Of a stretch of DNA of 18,724 nucleotides, positions 1-6,690 are shown one piece after another. A program made the translations under genes and the position numbers. The DNA comes from Corynebacterium sp. (GTDB lineage: Bacteria > Actinomycetota > Actinomycetes > Mycobacteriales > Mycobacteriaceae). Every line of letters starts with the position of its first letter. Position 1 is the stretch's first letter. The notes beneath the pieces are model-generated. The model worked only from the letters and a program-made list of their open reading frames with translations. It had not been told where the DNA came from and made no database searches. The stretch covers positions 1 through 18,724 of the forward strand of contig NZ_JALAGU010000004.1 in the NCBI RefSeq assembly GCF_022712275.1, read 5' to 3'.

Positions 1-1
1 A

Positions 2-253
2 CTGACCGACTACACCCGCCTGACCGACGGCACCACCATCGTCTCCAGCATCGACGACAACCACACCGTCACCACCGTCCCCACCGGACCACTGGCCCAC
101 GCCAACCTCACCTTCGACCGACGCCTCGCCCACAAAACCAGAACCAGGAAAGAACACCAGAAGACCCGCGACCACTGGAACTACATCACCCGCCTCACCT
201 TCCAGACCGTCGGAGCCTCCGCAATGGTCGTTGAGGAACCCATCCCCTTCTAG
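2..253 (+). CDS. C-terminal fragment of an unrecognised Thr-rich protein (5' end outside window)
   Basis: An open frame enters from the left edge and ends at the TAG at 251-253, giving 83 residues. I do not recognise the family. The fragment is polar, with about 16 threonines (mostly ACC codons), a basic stretch (HKTRTRKEHQK) about two thirds along, then a sequence with alternating hydrophobics (NYITRLTFQTVGASAMVV) and an acidic/proline end (EEPIPF). No transmembrane segment or catalytic motif is visible. It converges on the arr remnant, and the two frames use the same CTAG tetranucleotide for their stops. The codon pattern is strongly C-ending like real genes here, and no alternative frame is as convincing. 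It could be the end of an accessory or phage-like gene, but that is inference from its position beside a tRNA gene. Confidence 0.55.
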   Translation: MTDYTRLTDGTTIVSSIDDNHTVTTVPTGPLAHANLTFDRRLAHKTRTRKEHQKTRDHWNYITRLTFQTVGASAMVVEEPIPF

Positions 254-614
254 TTGATGATCTCCCCGCACGGGGTCTCCAGCCTCACCCGCCACTGCCC
301 CAGTGCATCCGGAGCCAGACGGGTCCATTCGGTGATCACCCGCACCACCCGGATCGGTGCCTCGCTGCGGTAGGAACGGGTCGGGTTCCCCGGGAACTTC
401 TTGTCCGTGACATTCGGATCATCGACGAAGTTCCCCACCGGCTCCACCTCGTAGACATGCGGCGCTCCCCCGCGCCGTCCACCAGAGCCGTGAAATACAC
501 GTGATTCATCACGACCTCAGGGCGGTAGTTCGACCGGAACCCCGGCGACAGAAGGTCCCCGACAACCAGGGCGGCAGCTGTGCCGTGGAAGAACGGACCC
601 TCTTCAAGAGACAT
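250..614 (-). pseudogene. arr: rifamycin ADP-ribosyltransferase (Arr) remnant with internal deletion and frameshift
   Basis: Arr transfers ADP-ribose from NAD+ to a hydroxyl of rifampicin, inactivating it. Read from ATG at 614, the first frame gives MSLEEGPFFHGTAAALVVGD, then SNYRPEVVMNHVYFTA, the normal Arr N-terminal half. After YFTA the frame goes wrong. A second frame picks up at about 458 with YEVEPVGNFVDDPNVTDKKF and GNPTRSYRSEAPIRVV, the normal C-terminal half, ending at a TAG (CTA on plus, 250-252). From YFTA to YEVEP there are 32 nt. Intact family members, as I remember them, have about 20 residues (60 nt) there, so about 28 nt are missing, removing a helix and shifting the frame. 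The His (FHGT), Tyr (HVYFT) and Asp (DDPN) positions of the active site survive but in different frames. A functional product is unlikely unless the shift is a sequencing error. Confidence 0.82.
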
Positions 615-615
615 G

Positions 616-689
616 TGCCCCTTGTCGGATTCGAACCGACACTGAGCGGATTTTAAGTCCGCTGCCTCTGCCAATTGGGCTAAAGGGGC
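616..689 (-). tRNA. tRNA-Leu (anticodon UAA), short variable loop
   Basis: On the minus strand the sequence folds as a full cloverleaf: acceptor GCCCCTT/AAGGGGC, a D arm with GCCC and the GG of the D loop, anticodon stem GCGGA/TCCGC around the loop CTTAAAA (anticodon TAA, reading UUA), variable loop TCAGT, T stem GTCGG/CCGAC around TTCGAAT, and discriminator A at 616. CCA is not fully encoded (ACA follows). The variable loop is only 5 nt, whereas tRNA-Leu normally has a long class II arm. The A discriminator and the anticodon still point to leucine. A possible -10 box TAGGTT lies about 10-15 nt upstream (plus 699-704). The tRNA lies downstream of the metallopeptidase gene in the same direction. 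Confidence 0.9.
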
Positions 690-708
690 GCACACCACAA
701 CCTACCCG

Positions 709-731
709 GTGGGGGCACCCCTTTCCCCCAC
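709..731 (-). terminator. hairpin between metallopeptidase gene and tRNA-Leu (possible terminator)
   Basis: GTGGGGG at 709-715 pairs with CCCCCAC at 725-731, a 7-bp G/C-rich stem with a 9-nt loop, 24 nt past the stop codon of the minus-strand metallopeptidase gene. There is no U tract on the minus strand, so it would be a U-less terminator or a processing element between the long gene chain and tRNA-Leu. A smaller alternative stem (GGTG/CACC) competes. Confidence 0.35.
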
Positions 732-754
732 GACCCCGCTCTCTCGACAGCCCC

Positions 755-1744
755 CTACGCAGGATTCAACGACGCCACGAAGTCCAACTTGTCGAGCACC
801 GGCGACGGGATAACGAACGGGTACAGGTCGTCACTGCCCATCGAGCGGTTCACCATGTTCAGTGCGGTGGACAGTGGCACCCATACCGAGGTCACCAGCT
901 CACGGAACGACCGTCCCTCCACCGCCAGCGGGGAAATCAACCCGTACCGGACCACTGTCTCCACAGTGTCAGAGATGTGCAGGTAGTGTGCCCAGGTTTC
1001 CGCGAAGTCCTCGTACGGGTGCATCGTCGCGTACGCCGAGATGTGGGACTCCTCCCAGTTCTCCGGCGGCCCCTCTGAATAGTGCCTGTTGATCGTCTCC
1101 TGGTAATCGACCCGGTCGTCGCCGAACAGTTCCCTGGCCCGGGAAAGCACCTCCGCAGGACCGTTCTCGACGAACTGCCACTCGATATAGTGTCCGACCT
1201 CGTGGCGGAAATGCCCCGACATCATCCGGTAGACCTCGTCGAGCTGACTCTTCACGTACTCGCGGTGCACGCCGTCGGCCTCACCCAGATCGATGGTGAC
1301 CACACCGTTCGCATGCCCCGTGACCACATTCTCGTCCACCGACGACAGCAGGTCGAAACACAGACCGTTCACCGGATCATCGGCCCGGTTGACCAGAGTA
1401 AAGCCCAGGGCGTCCAGCTCCGCGAACAGATGACGCTTCGCCCGTTCCGACATCAGGAAATTACTGAGTCCCACGGCGTCCTCGTCATTCGGACGTGTGC
1501 GGGTGAAGTCACAGGCCTCGCACTGGTCGCCGGCCGTCTGCACCAGCCAGGTGCACCCTGACAGGTCGAGGTTGCGGCACACGTGCCAGGAGACGCCCCC
1601 ACTGTCGACATAGACACCCTCGCCGTCGAGCGGGACGATGTTCTGCTCACTGCGGGAGTAGCCGAGCTCAGACCCGCACCCGACGCACACGGAGTTCTCG
1701 AAAAACAGGTCATTGCCGCAGTTCCGGCAGCTGCACGCTTTCAT
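755..1744 (-). CDS. zinc-ribbon putative metallopeptidase (Peptidase_Mx / DUF2248 type)
   Basis: A 329-residue cytoplasmic-looking protein resembling the putative zinc-binding metallopeptidase family. The N-terminus carries a zinc ribbon (CSCRNCG then CVGCG). A second Cys set follows (HVC, GC, CEAC around residues 56-78). Near residues 181-185 is a HEVGH (HExxH) zincin motif inside GHFRHEVGHYIEW, and about 65 residues later HPYEDFAETWAHYLH supplies acidic and His residues that could complete the metal site. No signal peptide or membrane segment is seen. Substrate unknown. Start: I chose ATG at 1744 because family members, as I recall them, begin just before the first CxxC ribbon. A GTG at 1771 overlaps the ppx stop as GTGA and would add nine residues by translational coupling; it is a real alternative. 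It follows ppx in the same direction, so it is probably cotranscribed. Confidence 0.8.
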   Translation of the reverse strand: MKACSCRNCGNDLFFENSVCVGCGSELGYSRSEQNIVPLDGEGVYVDSGGVSWHVCRNLDLSGCTWLVQTAGDQCEACDFTRTRPNDEDAVGLSNFLMSERAKRHLFAELDALGFTLVNRADDPVNGLCFDLLSSVDENVVTGHANGVVTIDLGEADGVHREYVKSQLDEVYRMMSGHFRHEVGHYIEWQFVENGPAEVLSRARELFGDDRVDYQETINRHYSEGPPENWEESHISAYATMHPYEDFAETWAHYLHISDTVETVVRYGLISPLAVEGRSFRELVTSVWVPLSTALNMVNRSMGSDDLYPFVIPSPVLDKLDFVASLNPA

Positions 1745-1767
1745 CAGCTGAGTTTGGCACAGCGGAT

Positions 1768-2715
1768 TCACGCGTGCCGGGCGACAACCTCCGCCAGCAG
1801 CCCGTCGAGGATGTCTTTCTCGCTCACCGTGATCGTCTCCAGTCCCTGATCCAGGAAACGGGACGCCACGGCGTCGAACACCAGGCAGCCACCACCGATG
1901 ACATCGGCACGTCCCGGGTGCATCACCGGGTACGCGCGGCGGGTCTCCACCGACTCGCCCAGCACCCGGCGGGCGGTCTCCCGGAACCCGTCCAACGGTA
2001 GGGACGCCATATGCGTCTGTGACGGGTCATAGGCGTCCAGTCCGAGGTGTACCGCCGCCAACGTGGTCATCGTGCCGGCCACACCGACGACCCGGGTCAC
2101 CGTTCCGAGATCGACATGCCCGGCAGCCTCGTCGAGCTGCCCGGCGACATACTCCGCCGCCGCCTCAGTTTCGGACGCCACGGGCGGGTCCGAATGCAGG
2201 AAACGCTCCGTCAGTCGCACACAGCCCATCCGGGTCGAGTACGCGCCGCCGCGACCGGCATCCACCACGAACTCGGTGGAACCACCGCCGAGGTCGAAGA
2301 CCAGCGTATGACCGTCCTGCGGGGGCAGGTCGATGACTGCACCGGCGAAGGAGAGCTCCGCCTCCCGCTCACCAGGGATGACCTCGGCCTGCGCCCCGGA
2401 ACGGACCCGCCCCAGGTGACGCCGCGTCATCGCGAAGAACTCCTCGCGGTTGGAGGCGTCACGTGTCGCGGAGGTCGCGCCCATCACCACGTCCACCGCA
2501 CCGAGCGACACCATGCGGTCGGCGTAGATCTCCAGGGCGGCGTCCACCCGGGCCAGAGCCTCGTCGGCGAAGCGTCCGGTGGCGTCGACGTCCTGGCCGA
2601 GACGCACGATGATGTTGTCCCGGTTCAGCTCGGTCAGGGAACCGTCCGCCTCAACCCGGGAGACGAGCAGGCGGATGGAGTTCGTCCCGCAGTCGATCGC
2701 GGCGAAGACGCTCAC
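1768..2715 (-). CDS. ppx: Ppx/GppA family exopolyphosphatase
   Basis: A 315-residue member of the ASKHA-fold Ppx/GppA family, which removes terminal phosphate from polyphosphate or hydrolyses pppGpp. The phosphate-1 loop is AAIDCGTNSIRLLV at residues 5-18. ATSATRDASNREEF (about 80-93) and the acidic segment GEREAELSFAG (about 115-125) follow, and the phosphate-2 motif DLGGGSTEFV is at 141-150. The length fits the short single-domain actinobacterial form (Ppx2/Rv1026 type). Start is GTG at 2715: it has a strong GGAGGAG ribosome site 6 nt upstream and overlaps the DUF501 stop as GTGA. A longer in-frame reading upstream has no family similarity. It is coupled to the DUF501 gene, as is usual in this order of bacteria. 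Whether polyphosphate or pppGpp is the main substrate cannot be told from the sequence. Confidence 0.92.
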   Translation of the reverse strand: MSVFAAIDCGTNSIRLLVSRVEADGSLTELNRDNIIVRLGQDVDATGRFADEALARVDAALEIYADRMVSLGAVDVVMGATSATRDASNREEFFAMTRRHLGRVRSGAQAEVIPGEREAELSFAGAVIDLPPQDGHTLVFDLGGGSTEFVVDAGRGGAYSTRMGCVRLTERFLHSDPPVASETEAAAEYVAGQLDEAAGHVDLGTVTRVVGVAGTMTTLAAVHLGLDAYDPSQTHMASLPLDGFRETARRVLGESVETRRAYPVMHPGRADVIGGGCLVFDAVASRFLDQGLETITVSEKDILDGLLAEVVARHA

Positions 2716-3269
2716 TTGAGCTCCTCCGACTCGTCGAAGGCGGCCTCCACAGAGGTCCCGAGGTCCTCCGGGGTCGGCCAGTCCGCCGGGATCGCGGTAC
2801 CGGAGAGTTTCGGATTGTTCGCCGCGGCCAGTGCCACGGCTTCCGTCCCGAGTCGCACCCGGTCCGGCCCCTCGGCCAGGGCGTAGGCGATGAGCACGTG
2901 GAGGCACTTCACCCGGTCAGGCATGCCGCCGCCGGAGAAATCCGTACCCAGTGATTCGATGGCGTTGCGCTCGGCCAGGTAGTGCTCGTGGGCGGCCAGG
3001 TAGTCCGCCGCCAGGGTGGCGTCCTCCCTGAGACGTGCCTGCATCGTGCGCATCACACCGGCGACCTCGAGACGGGAGGCCTCCGCGGTAAGCCGCGGGT
3101 CGGTGAGGTAGTAGAGCGTGGGGAACGGGGTGCCGTCGGGGAGCTTCGGGGCGGTCTTCACCACGGCCGGCTGACCGTCCGGGGTGCGGTAGGAGACCTC
3201 GACGGCCCCCCGGATCTTCCGTCCCAGCTGGTGGGACATGATCTCGAAGTCCTCGTCGGACACGCTCAT
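2712..3269 (-). CDS. DUF501 family protein
   Basis: A 185-residue protein of the DUF501 family, conserved beside ppx and eno in Actinobacteria but of unknown function. The family signature is clear: the N-terminal MSHQLGRKIRGAVEVSYR, the middle PTLYYLTDPRL (about 50-65), and GGGMPDRVKCLHVLIAYALA near residue 125, which carries the conserved Cys-Leu-His. No signal peptide or membrane helix is seen. Start is ATG at 3269, with a purine-rich GAGAGAAG site upstream; upstream in-frame residues do not match the family. The stop overlaps the ppx start by 4 nt, and the FtsB-like gene ends 46 nt upstream. The fixed neighbourhood suggests a link to polyphosphate/ppGpp metabolism or to division, but this is only genomic context. 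Confidence 0.9.
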   Translation of the reverse strand: MSVSDEDFEIMSHQLGRKIRGAVEVSYRTPDGQPAVVKTAPKLPDGTPFPTLYYLTDPRLTAEASRLEVAGVMRTMQARLREDATLAADYLAAHEHYLAERNAIESLGTDFSGGGMPDRVKCLHVLIAYALAEGPDRVRLGTEAVALAAANNPKLSGTAIPADWPTPEDLGTSVEAAFDESEELK

Positions 3270-3315
3270 CGGGTGTTTCTTCTCTCTGTGACTCAGTGCG
3301 GTTGGCTCGGTGCAG

Positions 3316-3897
3316 TTACTGTTCAGGCGCAGGATCCGGGGCGACCGGCAGGTTCGGAGACTCGCCCTCCGGCGGCGGGGCGTCCTCATCCGCCTCGTCC
3401 TCGGCGTCCGGCGGGGTGGTGACCGATCCCCACAGCTGGCTGTACCAGGGGGTCTCGGGCTCGTCGGACTCCGTCACCTCACCGGGCACGTAGTCGGCGC
3501 CGGAGTCGATGCCCGGGTCGAGCAGTCGCCAGGCGGTCTCCCCTGGTTCGACCAGACCGAGGCGGGTACGGGCCTGCTCCTTGAGGTAGGCCTCGCTGCC
3601 GTACTTCTCGATCTCCTCGGTCAGCGCCTGTTTCTCCGCCTCCTGGCGTTCGATCTTGGCGGTGACCTCGGCGATGTCCGCCCGCTGCTCGAAGTAGTTG
3701 CGCAGCGGCTGGGACACCGAGATGACCACCGCGGCCAGGACGAGCACGGCGATCAGCAGAACACCCGGATTCACCGAGGATTTCAGCTGCACGAACGAAC
3801 GTGCCAGCTGTCGTGGTGCATCCTTCGCCGCGCGGGCACGGCGGGACCGCGCCTCGGTGGACCGCGGCGCGGGGAGGTGTTCCGGTGACTCCGTCAT
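3316..3897 (-). CDS. FtsB/DivIC-type septum formation initiator protein
   Basis: A 193-residue bitopic membrane protein of the septum formation initiator family (FtsB/DivIC). A basic cytoplasmic N-terminus (residues 12-40, several Arg/Lys) precedes one transmembrane helix (about 45-62, PGVLLIAVLVLAAVVISV). A short extracellular coiled coil follows (about 66-97, with IAEVTAKIERQEAEKQ), then the conserved YLKEQARTRLGLVEPGE block at 104-120. The C-terminal 60 residues are acidic and Pro-rich, with no fold visible. FtsB homologues bridge FtsL and FtsQ in the divisome. Start ATG at 3897 lies 10 nt after the eno stop, with only a weak ribosome site, so translation is probably coupled to eno. This is the position of Rv1024 in mycobacteria. 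Confidence 0.88.
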   Translation of the reverse strand: MTESPEHLPAPRSTEARSRRARAAKDAPRQLARSFVQLKSSVNPGVLLIAVLVLAAVVISVSQPLRNYFEQRADIAEVTAKIERQEAEKQALTEEIEKYGSEAYLKEQARTRLGLVEPGETAWRLLDPGIDSGADYVPGEVTESDEPETPWYSQLWGSVTTPPDAEDEADEDAPPPEGESPNLPVAPDPAPEQ

Positions 3898-3907
3898 ACG
3901 GCGGATT

Positions 3908-5194
3908 CTACTTCGCGGTGAAGCGCGGGAAAGCCGACGCACCGGCGTAGGTGGCGGCGCCCTCCAGGTAGCTCTCGATACGCAGCAGCTGGTTGTACTT
4001 CGCGACACGCTCGGAGCGGGCCGGGGCACCGGTCTTGATCTGGCCGCAGTTCAGGGCGACAGCGAGATCGGCGATGGTGGTGTCCTCGGTCTCACCGGAA
4101 CGGTGGGACATCATCGAGCGGTAACCGTTGTTGTGGGCCAGCGCGACGGCGTCGAGGGTCTCGGTGAGGGTACCGATCTGGTTCACCTTGACCAGCAGGG
4201 CGTTGGCGACGTTCTTGTCGATGCCCTCCTGCAGGCGGGCCGGGTTGGTGACGAAGAGGTCGTCACCGACGAGCTGCACCTTGTCGCCGATCTCGGCGGT
4301 CAGGGTGGCCCAACCCTCCCAGTCGTCCTCGTTCAGCGGGTCCTCGATGGAAACCAGGGCGTACTCCTCGACGAGTTCCTTGTAGACCTGCGCCATCTCG
4401 GCGGCGGAGTGCTGGCCGCCCTCGAAGTTGTAGACGTTCTTGTCGTTGTCGTAGAACTCGGACGCGGCGACGTCGAGGGCCAGGGCGACATCCTTACCCA
4501 GGGTGTAGCCGGCGGCGGTGACGGCCTCGTCGATGAGGTCGAGGGCCTCACGGGTGGAACCGACGGAGGGGGCGAAGCCACCCTCGTCACCCAGGCCGGT
4601 GGACAGCCCCTTGTCCTTGATGACCTTCTTCAGGGAGTGGTAGACCTCGGCGCCGGTGCGTAGTGCCTCGGAGAAGGTCTCCGCACCGATCGGGGCGATC
4701 ATGAACTCCTGGACGTCGACGCCGGAGTCGGCGTGGGCGCCACCGTTGAGGATGTTCATCATCGGGACCGGGAGGACGTGGCCGTTCGGGCCGCCGACGT
4801 AGCGGAACAGGTGCAGGTTGGCAGACTCGGCCGCGGCCTTGGCGACGGCGAGCGAGACGCCGAGGATGGCGTTCGCGCCGAGGCGGGACTTGTTGTCGGT
4901 GCCGTCGAGCTCGATGAGCTTGGTGTCGATCAGGCGCTGGTCGTCGGCCTCGTAGCCGGCGAGGGCCTCGTCGATCTCACCGTTGACGAAGTCGACGGCC
5001 TGCTGGACACCCTTGCCCAGGTAGCGGTCACCGCCGTCACGCAGCTCGTGGGCCTCGTGCACGCCGGTGGAGGCGCCGGACGGGACGTCCGCCCGTCCGA
5101 TGCTGCCGTCCTCGAGGAACACCTCGACCTCGACGGTCGGGTTGCCGCGGGAGTCAAGGATTTCGCGGGCGTTGATCTGCATGATTTCTGCCAT
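3908..5194 (-). CDS. eno: enolase (phosphopyruvate hydratase)
   Basis: A full-length 428-residue enolase, which interconverts 2-phosphoglycerate and phosphoenolpyruvate in glycolysis with two Mg2+ (Mn2+ also works in the family). The N-terminal domain opens with INAREILDSRGNPTVEVEV. The barrel contains GLGDEGGFAPS (catalytic Glu region), SIEDPLNEDDWEGW near residue 280 and LVGDDLFVTN (metal ligands). Also present are LLVKVNQIGT near 330 (catalytic Lys), SHRSGETEDT near 361 and IKTGAPARSERVAKYNQLLR. All expected motifs are intact. Start is ATG at 5194 with AGGAGG ten nucleotides upstream. A 75-nt gap separates it from the transglycosylase gene, so it may have its own promoter as well as read-through from mntR. 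I could not identify a convincing promoter in that gap. Confidence 0.97.
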   Translation of the reverse strand: MAEIMQINAREILDSRGNPTVEVEVFLEDGSIGRADVPSGASTGVHEAHELRDGGDRYLGKGVQQAVDFVNGEIDEALAGYEADDQRLIDTKLIELDGTDNKSRLGANAILGVSLAVAKAAAESANLHLFRYVGGPNGHVLPVPMMNILNGGAHADSGVDVQEFMIAPIGAETFSEALRTGAEVYHSLKKVIKDKGLSTGLGDEGGFAPSVGSTREALDLIDEAVTAAGYTLGKDVALALDVAASEFYDNDKNVYNFEGGQHSAAEMAQVYKELVEEYALVSIEDPLNEDDWEGWATLTAEIGDKVQLVGDDLFVTNPARLQEGIDKNVANALLVKVNQIGTLTETLDAVALAHNNGYRSMMSHRSGETEDTTIADLAVALNCGQIKTGAPARSERVAKYNQLLRIESYLEGAATYAGASAFPRFTAK

Positions 5195-5269
5195 GGGTGG
5201 TCAGCCTCCTCGGCTGGGTGAAGGAGCAGGAACGTGGTCGCCCACCATTGTTCCACAGTGGCCCGACGG

Positions 5270-5929
5270 TCAGTTCGCGGACTGCCCGAGCGCGTAGTTC
5301 GCGGCGGCGTCCCGCACGTCGGCGAGGTACCGGTCGGAGTGGTTGTAGGCGAAGACCGCACGGGTCCAGTCCTCGGCGGTGGAGAGGTCACGGTCGCCCG
5401 CGCACATCAGCCGACCTGCAGCGACGGCGGCGTCCGCGATGTTCTGGGGGTCGCCCTCGCCGTACATGCGCCAGGATTCCGGCAGGAACTGCAGCGGCCC
5501 GAGCGCCCGGTCGTACTCGGTGTCACCGTCGAGCCGGCCGCCGTCGGTGTCGGGGATCTCCATGAAACCACCGGTGCCGTCGAGCCTCGGGCCGATGATC
5601 TTCCCGTCCTCGACACCGTAGGTTCCATGGTGACTCTCCGCGTAGCCGAGCCCGGCCAGGGTGTTCCAGCGCAGACCACAGTCCGGCAGTTCCGCGGTGA
5701 CGGTCTCCGTGGCGTCGAGGTAGGCGGTGAGGAAGTCCTCCGGGATCCGCAGGGCGGACGATGTCTCGGTGACATCCTCCACCGCAGCTGCGGCGGCCGG
5801 CGGGACATCCTCCGGGACCTGGAACCGGTCCGGAGCTGAGTCACGGGTACCGACGACCAGGGCACCGACCACCACGATGACCAGTACCAGCGCGGCGACG
5901 ACGCCGGCGCACCCTGCAGGGCGTCTCAC
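5270..5929 (-). CDS. membrane-anchored lytic murein transglycosylase
   Basis: A 219-residue peptidoglycan-cleaving protein of the lytic transglycosylase (SLT_2-like) fold. Residues 8-27 form a hydrophobic signal anchor; Cys7 precedes it and there is no lipobox, unlike the mycobacterial LpqU that occupies the same place beside eno. The catalytic Glu is E98 in LAGLGYAESHHGTYG. RALGPLQFLPESWRMYG (141-157) and AVFAYNHSDRYLADV (191-205) are the usual substrate-groove motifs. It should act outside the membrane on glycan strands. Start is GTG at 5929, overlapping the mntR stop as GTGA, which implies translational coupling to the manganese regulator. The usual Shine-Dalgarno is not obvious, which fits coupling. 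Confidence 0.9.
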   Translation of the reverse strand: MRRPAGCAGVVAALVLVIVVVGALVVGTRDSAPDRFQVPEDVPPAAAAAVEDVTETSSALRIPEDFLTAYLDATETVTAELPDCGLRWNTLAGLGYAESHHGTYGVEDGKIIGPRLDGTGGFMEIPDTDGGRLDGDTEYDRALGPLQFLPESWRMYGEGDPQNIADAAVAAGRLMCAGDRDLSTAEDWTRAVFAYNHSDRYLADVRDAAANYALGQSAN

Positions 5930-6648
5930 TCGGCCGCCAGGCAGAGGACGGCATCCAGGGACGCCGCGGACAGCTGGACCTCGGTTACACCGTCATCCCC
6001 GACGACCGACAGGGACGCCATGTCCGGGTAAGGCCGTTCGCCGACCTCGATGACCGCACCGGGGAGGATGCCGTGGTCCTCCAGGTAGCGGAGCAGCGCA
6101 CCGTCGCGGTCGCTGACCCGGTCGACGAGCAGCCGGTCGCCGACCCCGGCGTCCGACAGGGGGACGGTGACGGACTCGGTGACACGGCCGTCCGGGTCGG
6201 GGATCGGGTCTCCGTGGGGGTCACGGTCGGGGTGCCCCATCGCCGCGTCGATCCGGGAGATGAAGAGGTCGGAGACGGCGTGCTCCAGGACCTCGGCCTC
6301 GTCGTGGACCTCGTCACGGCCGTAGCCGAGTTCCCGCTGCAGGTAGGTCTCGAGCAGCCGGTGCCGGCGGACCATCTGGAGGGCGAGCAGGCGTCCTTTC
6401 TCCGACAGGGTGATGTCCCCGTAGGGGGCGTGCAGGACGAGTCCCTCGGCGACGAGCCGCTTCACGGCCTCGGAGGCGGTGGACCGGCGCTGGTCGAGTT
6501 CGGCCGCCAGGGTCGACAGTGAGGCCCCGCCGGCCTCCCCGGACCCGGCGCGTCCCCATTCCTGGAGGTCGTAGATCTTCTTCAGGTAGTCCTGCGACCT
6601 GTCGGGGAGTTCGGAGACATGCATGGCGGGGAGTTTACCCGAGGGCAC
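5926..6648 (-). CDS. mntR: DtxR-family manganese-responsive repressor (MntR type)
   Basis: A 240-residue DtxR-family regulator with an N-terminal winged helix (about 40-80, with RRSTASEAVKRLVAEGLV as recognition region), a metal-binding/dimerisation domain and a C-terminal SH3/FeoA-like domain (about 155-240). Metal ligands read as MntR rather than DtxR: the residue matching DtxR Met10 is Asp20 (QDYLKKIY), as in B. subtilis MntR Asp8. The residue matching Cys102 is Glu119 (HDEAEVLEH), as in MntR Glu99. His96, Glu100, His115, Glu122 and His123 are all kept. Mn2+ binding should promote DNA binding and repress the divergent mntABC genes. Start: GTG at 6648 has a GGAGG ribosome site; ATG at 6624 is an alternative without one. 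It is fused by a 4-nt overlap to the transglycosylase gene. Confidence 0.9.
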   Translation of the reverse strand: MPSGKLPAMHVSELPDRSQDYLKKIYDLQEWGRAGSGEAGGASLSTLAAELDQRRSTASEAVKRLVAEGLVLHAPYGDITLSEKGRLLALQMVRRHRLLETYLQRELGYGRDEVHDEAEVLEHAVSDLFISRIDAAMGHPDRDPHGDPIPDPDGRVTESVTVPLSDAGVGDRLLVDRVSDRDGALLRYLEDHGILPGAVIEVGERPYPDMASLSVVGDDGVTEVQLSAASLDAVLCLAAE

Positions 6649-6684
6649 CCTGCCCTCCTCCGCGAACCGGGTTTCAGCATCCTG

Positions 6685-6690
6685 TACAGT
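6685..6690 (+). promoter_or_regulatory. candidate -10 box of the mntABC promoter
   Basis: TACAGT fits the actinobacterial TANANT -10 pattern and is preceded by TG at 6683-6684 (extended -10). It would start transcription near 6697, about 40 nt before the mntA ATG, inside the palindromic operator candidate. No good -35 box is visible, as is common for extended -10 promoters. Confidence 0.45.

Noticed and set aside
336..698. A 120-residue reading beginning upstream of tRNA-Leu and running through it
   Set aside because: The first 28 residues are translated tRNA; the real start is ATG 614, and residues after the frameshift are out of frame for Arr.
5195..5269. Possible promoter or hairpin (CCACTGTGG, ATGGTGG on the minus strand) before eno
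   Set aside because: No convincing -10/-35 pair, and the repeats do not form a clear stem; left unannotated.
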